Source of the DNA: Syntrophaceae bacterium UBA3084
GTDB lineage: Bacteria; Desulfobacterota; Syntrophia; Syntrophales; UBA6807
Length of the DNA: 5,436 nt
NCBI GenBank assembly: GCA_002367335.1
Contig: DFBI01000204.1
Span: 706 to 6,141, forward strand
Direction of reading: 5' to 3'
Shown piece after piece: positions 4,562-5,436 of the stretch (the stretch's first letter is position 1; every line of letters starts with the position of its first letter). The notes beneath the pieces are model-generated. The model did no database searches, was not told the origin of the DNA, and saw only the letters and a list, made by a program, of their open reading frames with translations. The position numbers and the translations under genes were made by a program.

Positions 4562-5029
4562 TTGAAAATCGTTGTCGATGCCAATCTTTTTGCCAGGGGG
4601 CTGATTAAACCAAATTCAAATCCTGGCAAAATTCTTAATTTAAGCAAGCAGAATGAAGTAGAATTGATTCTGTCACCAGCTATTATAAAAGAGATAAAAC
4701 GTATCTTGCTCTACCCAAAGCTTCAAAAATATCACCGCAAAACCGCACAGGAAATTGACGCATACTTTGAAGATATCTTAATGTTTGCCTGGATTGTTGA
4801 AGGAGAAGAGATGGTTGATATAATCAAAAACGATCCTTCAGATAATAAATATTTGGCATGCGCCTCTGAAGGTGAAGCAGATTATATTGTTTCCGGTGAC
4901 CACCATTTGTTAAATATAGAAACTTATGAGGGAATTGAGATTCTTAAAGTGAAAGCGTTTTTAAGCGTTTGGGAAAAAGAATGGGAATCAAACGTCTCTG
5001 GGAAACCAACAGGGTCACATCTTAAATGA
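4562..5029 (+). CDS. PIN-domain toxin (putative TA RNase, TIGR00305/COG1569-like)
   Basis: A 155-residue PIN-family nuclease, expected to cleave RNA with Mg2+ or Mn2+ held by acidic residues. These are visible at the family positions: D6 in KIVVDANLF, E44 in SPAIIKEIKRIL, D94 in NDPSDNKYLACA and D113 in ADYIVSGDHHLL. That last motif with the closing GIEILKVKAFL marks the COG1569-type branch. The start is TTG at 4562-4564, preceded by GAGG (4551-4554) in the end of the antitoxin gene; no ATG fits. The usual fold ends near residue 135. The last seven residues (PTGSHLK) and the stop are encoded by a 21-bp dispersed repeat also found at 667-687, so the native C-terminus was probably altered by repeat insertion or recombination. 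The catalytic core looks intact. Confidence 0.9.
   Translation: MKIVVDANLFARGLIKPNSNPGKILNLSKQNEVELILSPAIIKEIKRILLYPKLQKYHRKTAQEIDAYFEDILMFAWIVEGEEMVDIIKNDPSDNKYLACASEGEADYIVSGDHHLLNIETYEGIEILKVKAFLSVWEKEWESNVSGKPTGSHLK
5007..5027 (+). repeat. 21-bp dispersed repeat, copy 2, inside the PIN toxin 3' end
   Basis: Identical to 667-687. Here it encodes part of PTGSHLK and the first base of the TGA stop; the REP-like unit R3 follows 11 bases later. The two repeats may be parts of one larger unit. Confidence 0.8.
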
Positions 5030-5038
5030 GTAAGGATG

Positions 5039-5079
5039 GGGGTCAGGCTTGCCTTATTGTCGTTATTGGGAGAAAAGGC
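5039..5079 (+). repeat. REP-like dispersed repeat R3
   Basis: Forty-one bases identical to 2889-2929 (R2) and similar to R1. The AAAGACTT leader seen in R1 and R2 is replaced by AAGGATG. It lies just after the PIN toxin stop. Confidence 0.9.
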
Positions 5080-5178
5080 GGTACACCGGGAGACGATCAC
5101 GCAAAGATGCAAAGGGATAAAGACAGGAGACGGGAATATCGGAGACGGAGAACGGGAGGACGGAATTTGAGGAACAGG
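5080..5178. other. Purine-rich degenerate repeat tract, no gene
   Basis: After R3 the plus strand is strongly purine-rich with recurring GGAGACGG/GGAGACG units (near 5089, 5126 and 5141) and GATCACGCAAAGATGCAAAGGG at 5094-5115. A similar purine-rich run with CACGCAAAGG follows R2, so the two repeats share an eroded downstream part. I see no coding sequence and no clear terminator here. Confidence 0.55.
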
Positions 5179-5354
5179 TTAAGCATAATCCGCAGCTATG
5201 ACTGCTTTAATGGCTGTTTTTATTTCATTTAATACGGTTGAGGGCACCGAGCCGGTCTTCCTCAAAAACCGTTTTGTAGATATGGACCTGATCTGAAATG
5301 TGTCAATGGCAGATGGTGTTATAAGTTTATTTCCCATATTTCTCCCTGTCTCAT
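5179..5354 (-). pseudogene. mazF/pemK-type toxin remnant with internal deletion and frameshift
   Basis: The gene starts at ATG 5352-5354, overlapping the antitoxin stop as ATGA, and reads MRQGEIWEINL, the usual MazF/PemK N-terminus, then hits TAA at 5319-5321. In another frame, from about 5325 down to the stop at 5179, it reads LITPSAIDTFQIRSISTKRF and on through RKTGSVPSTVLNEIKTAIKAVIAA, the usual MazF C-terminal third. The middle, by my recollection of the family some 50-60 residues including the T-R-P arginine region and the central V-P-L/T strand, is gone, and the frame does not match across the join near 5320-5327. MazF catalysis needs residues in the missing part, so no active toxin can be made. 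An ATG at 5335-5337 could at most express a non-catalytic tail of 52 residues. Confidence 0.85.
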
Positions 5355-5436
5355 AGGAAATCCTCACCGTCTAAATCAGTAAAGCCGGTTAATTCTTTGT
5401 CTGTTGTATACTCAGAAACAAGCTCCCTCGCTTTTT
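5351..5436 (-). CDS. C-terminal tail of the antitoxin partnering the mazF remnant, 5' end outside window
   Basis: Only the last 27 residues are visible, reading KARELVSEYTTDKELTGFTD then LDGEDFL before TGA at 5351-5353. The pattern D-K-E-L-T-x-F-T-x-L-D-G-E-D-F is the acidic C-terminal tail I associate with antitoxins placed directly before MazF/PemK toxins; it would be the toxin-binding segment. The stop overlaps the toxin start by four bases, and GGTGAGG near its end would have served as the toxin ribosome site. Whether the DNA-binding N-terminus is ribbon-helix-helix or AbrB-like cannot be seen. With its partner wrecked, the antitoxin is orphaned and may be decaying or acting on another MazF. 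Confidence 0.75.
   Translation of the reverse strand, partial: KARELVSEYTTDKELTGFTDLDGEDFL

Noticed and set aside
1426..5079. CRISPR array based on the three 40-bp repeats
   Set aside because: The copies are more than 1.4 kb apart with genes between them, not separated by short spacers.
5026..5232. Plus-strand open frame after the PIN toxin
   Set aside because: It is a translation of repeat R3 and the purine-rich tract, then runs antisense into the mazF remnant; low-complexity R/G-rich product.
5179..5367. The 62-codon minus frame as a complete small gene
   Set aside because: Its first codons overlap the antitoxin end out of frame, and its body is plainly the C-terminal third of MazF/PemK; a broken gene explains it better.
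1..5436. Integron cassette array (TA genes separated by recurring sites)
   Set aside because: The operons run in both directions, have their own promoters, and the repeats lack attC-like paired R/L boxes with GTTRRRY ends at gene junctions.

Overview
The window is a dense toxin-antitoxin (TA) neighbourhood. In 5.4 kb I can support four intact or edge-cut type II TA pairs, one wrecked mazEF-type pair, and one stand-alone AAA+/STAND-like ATPase. The gaps are filled with short dispersed repeats. No housekeeping genes, tRNAs, rRNAs, CRISPR arrays or recognisable transposase genes are visible. The organism is a bacterium with sigma70-like promoters and strong Shine-Dalgarno sites. The repeat types (CATTCCGGG...CCCGGAAT palindromes, GGGGTCAGG-type REP-like units, CGCAGATTA and ACAGGAT runs) remind me of sulfate-reducing or related Desulfobacterota/Deltaproteobacteria. 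That placement is inference from memory, not shown by any marker gene.

Layout. (1) 1-526, minus: an AbrB/MazE-fold antitoxin followed by a RelE/ParE-like toxin cut by the window edge, with ATGA stop/start overlap and a promoter at 556-583. (2) 745-1381, minus: toxin-first pair, a RelE/ParE (HigB-like) toxin followed by an excisionase-type helix-turn-helix antitoxin. (3) 1708-2817, minus: a 369-residue ATPase with intact Walker A and B and a C-terminal winged-helix region; its promoter lies inside a nested 33-bp dyad. (4) 3311-3816, minus: yefM-yoeB with all known YoeB active-site residues. (5) 4271-5029, plus: Phd/YefM-type antitoxin and PIN-domain toxin, with a consensus promoter and a 30-bp near-perfect palindrome before the Shine-Dalgarno site. 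(6) 5179-5436, minus: the tail of an antitoxin followed by a mazF/pemK gene that has lost its middle and its frame.

Between the modules: a REP-like unit occurs three times (1426, 2881, 5039), twice right beside the -35 box of a minus-strand gene. A 21-bp sequence occurs at 667 and 5007, and the second copy supplies the last codons and stop of the PIN toxin. A 143-bp MITE-like element (4048-4190) with imperfect terminal inverted repeats and a GTTGT target duplication sits just upstream of the Phd-PIN promoter.

How it works together: each TA pair looks like an independent autoregulated operon, most with a visible candidate operator. The arrangement looks like an accumulation zone (genomic island or repeat-rich chromosomal pocket) rather than one pathway. 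The ATPase is the only gene here without an obvious partner.
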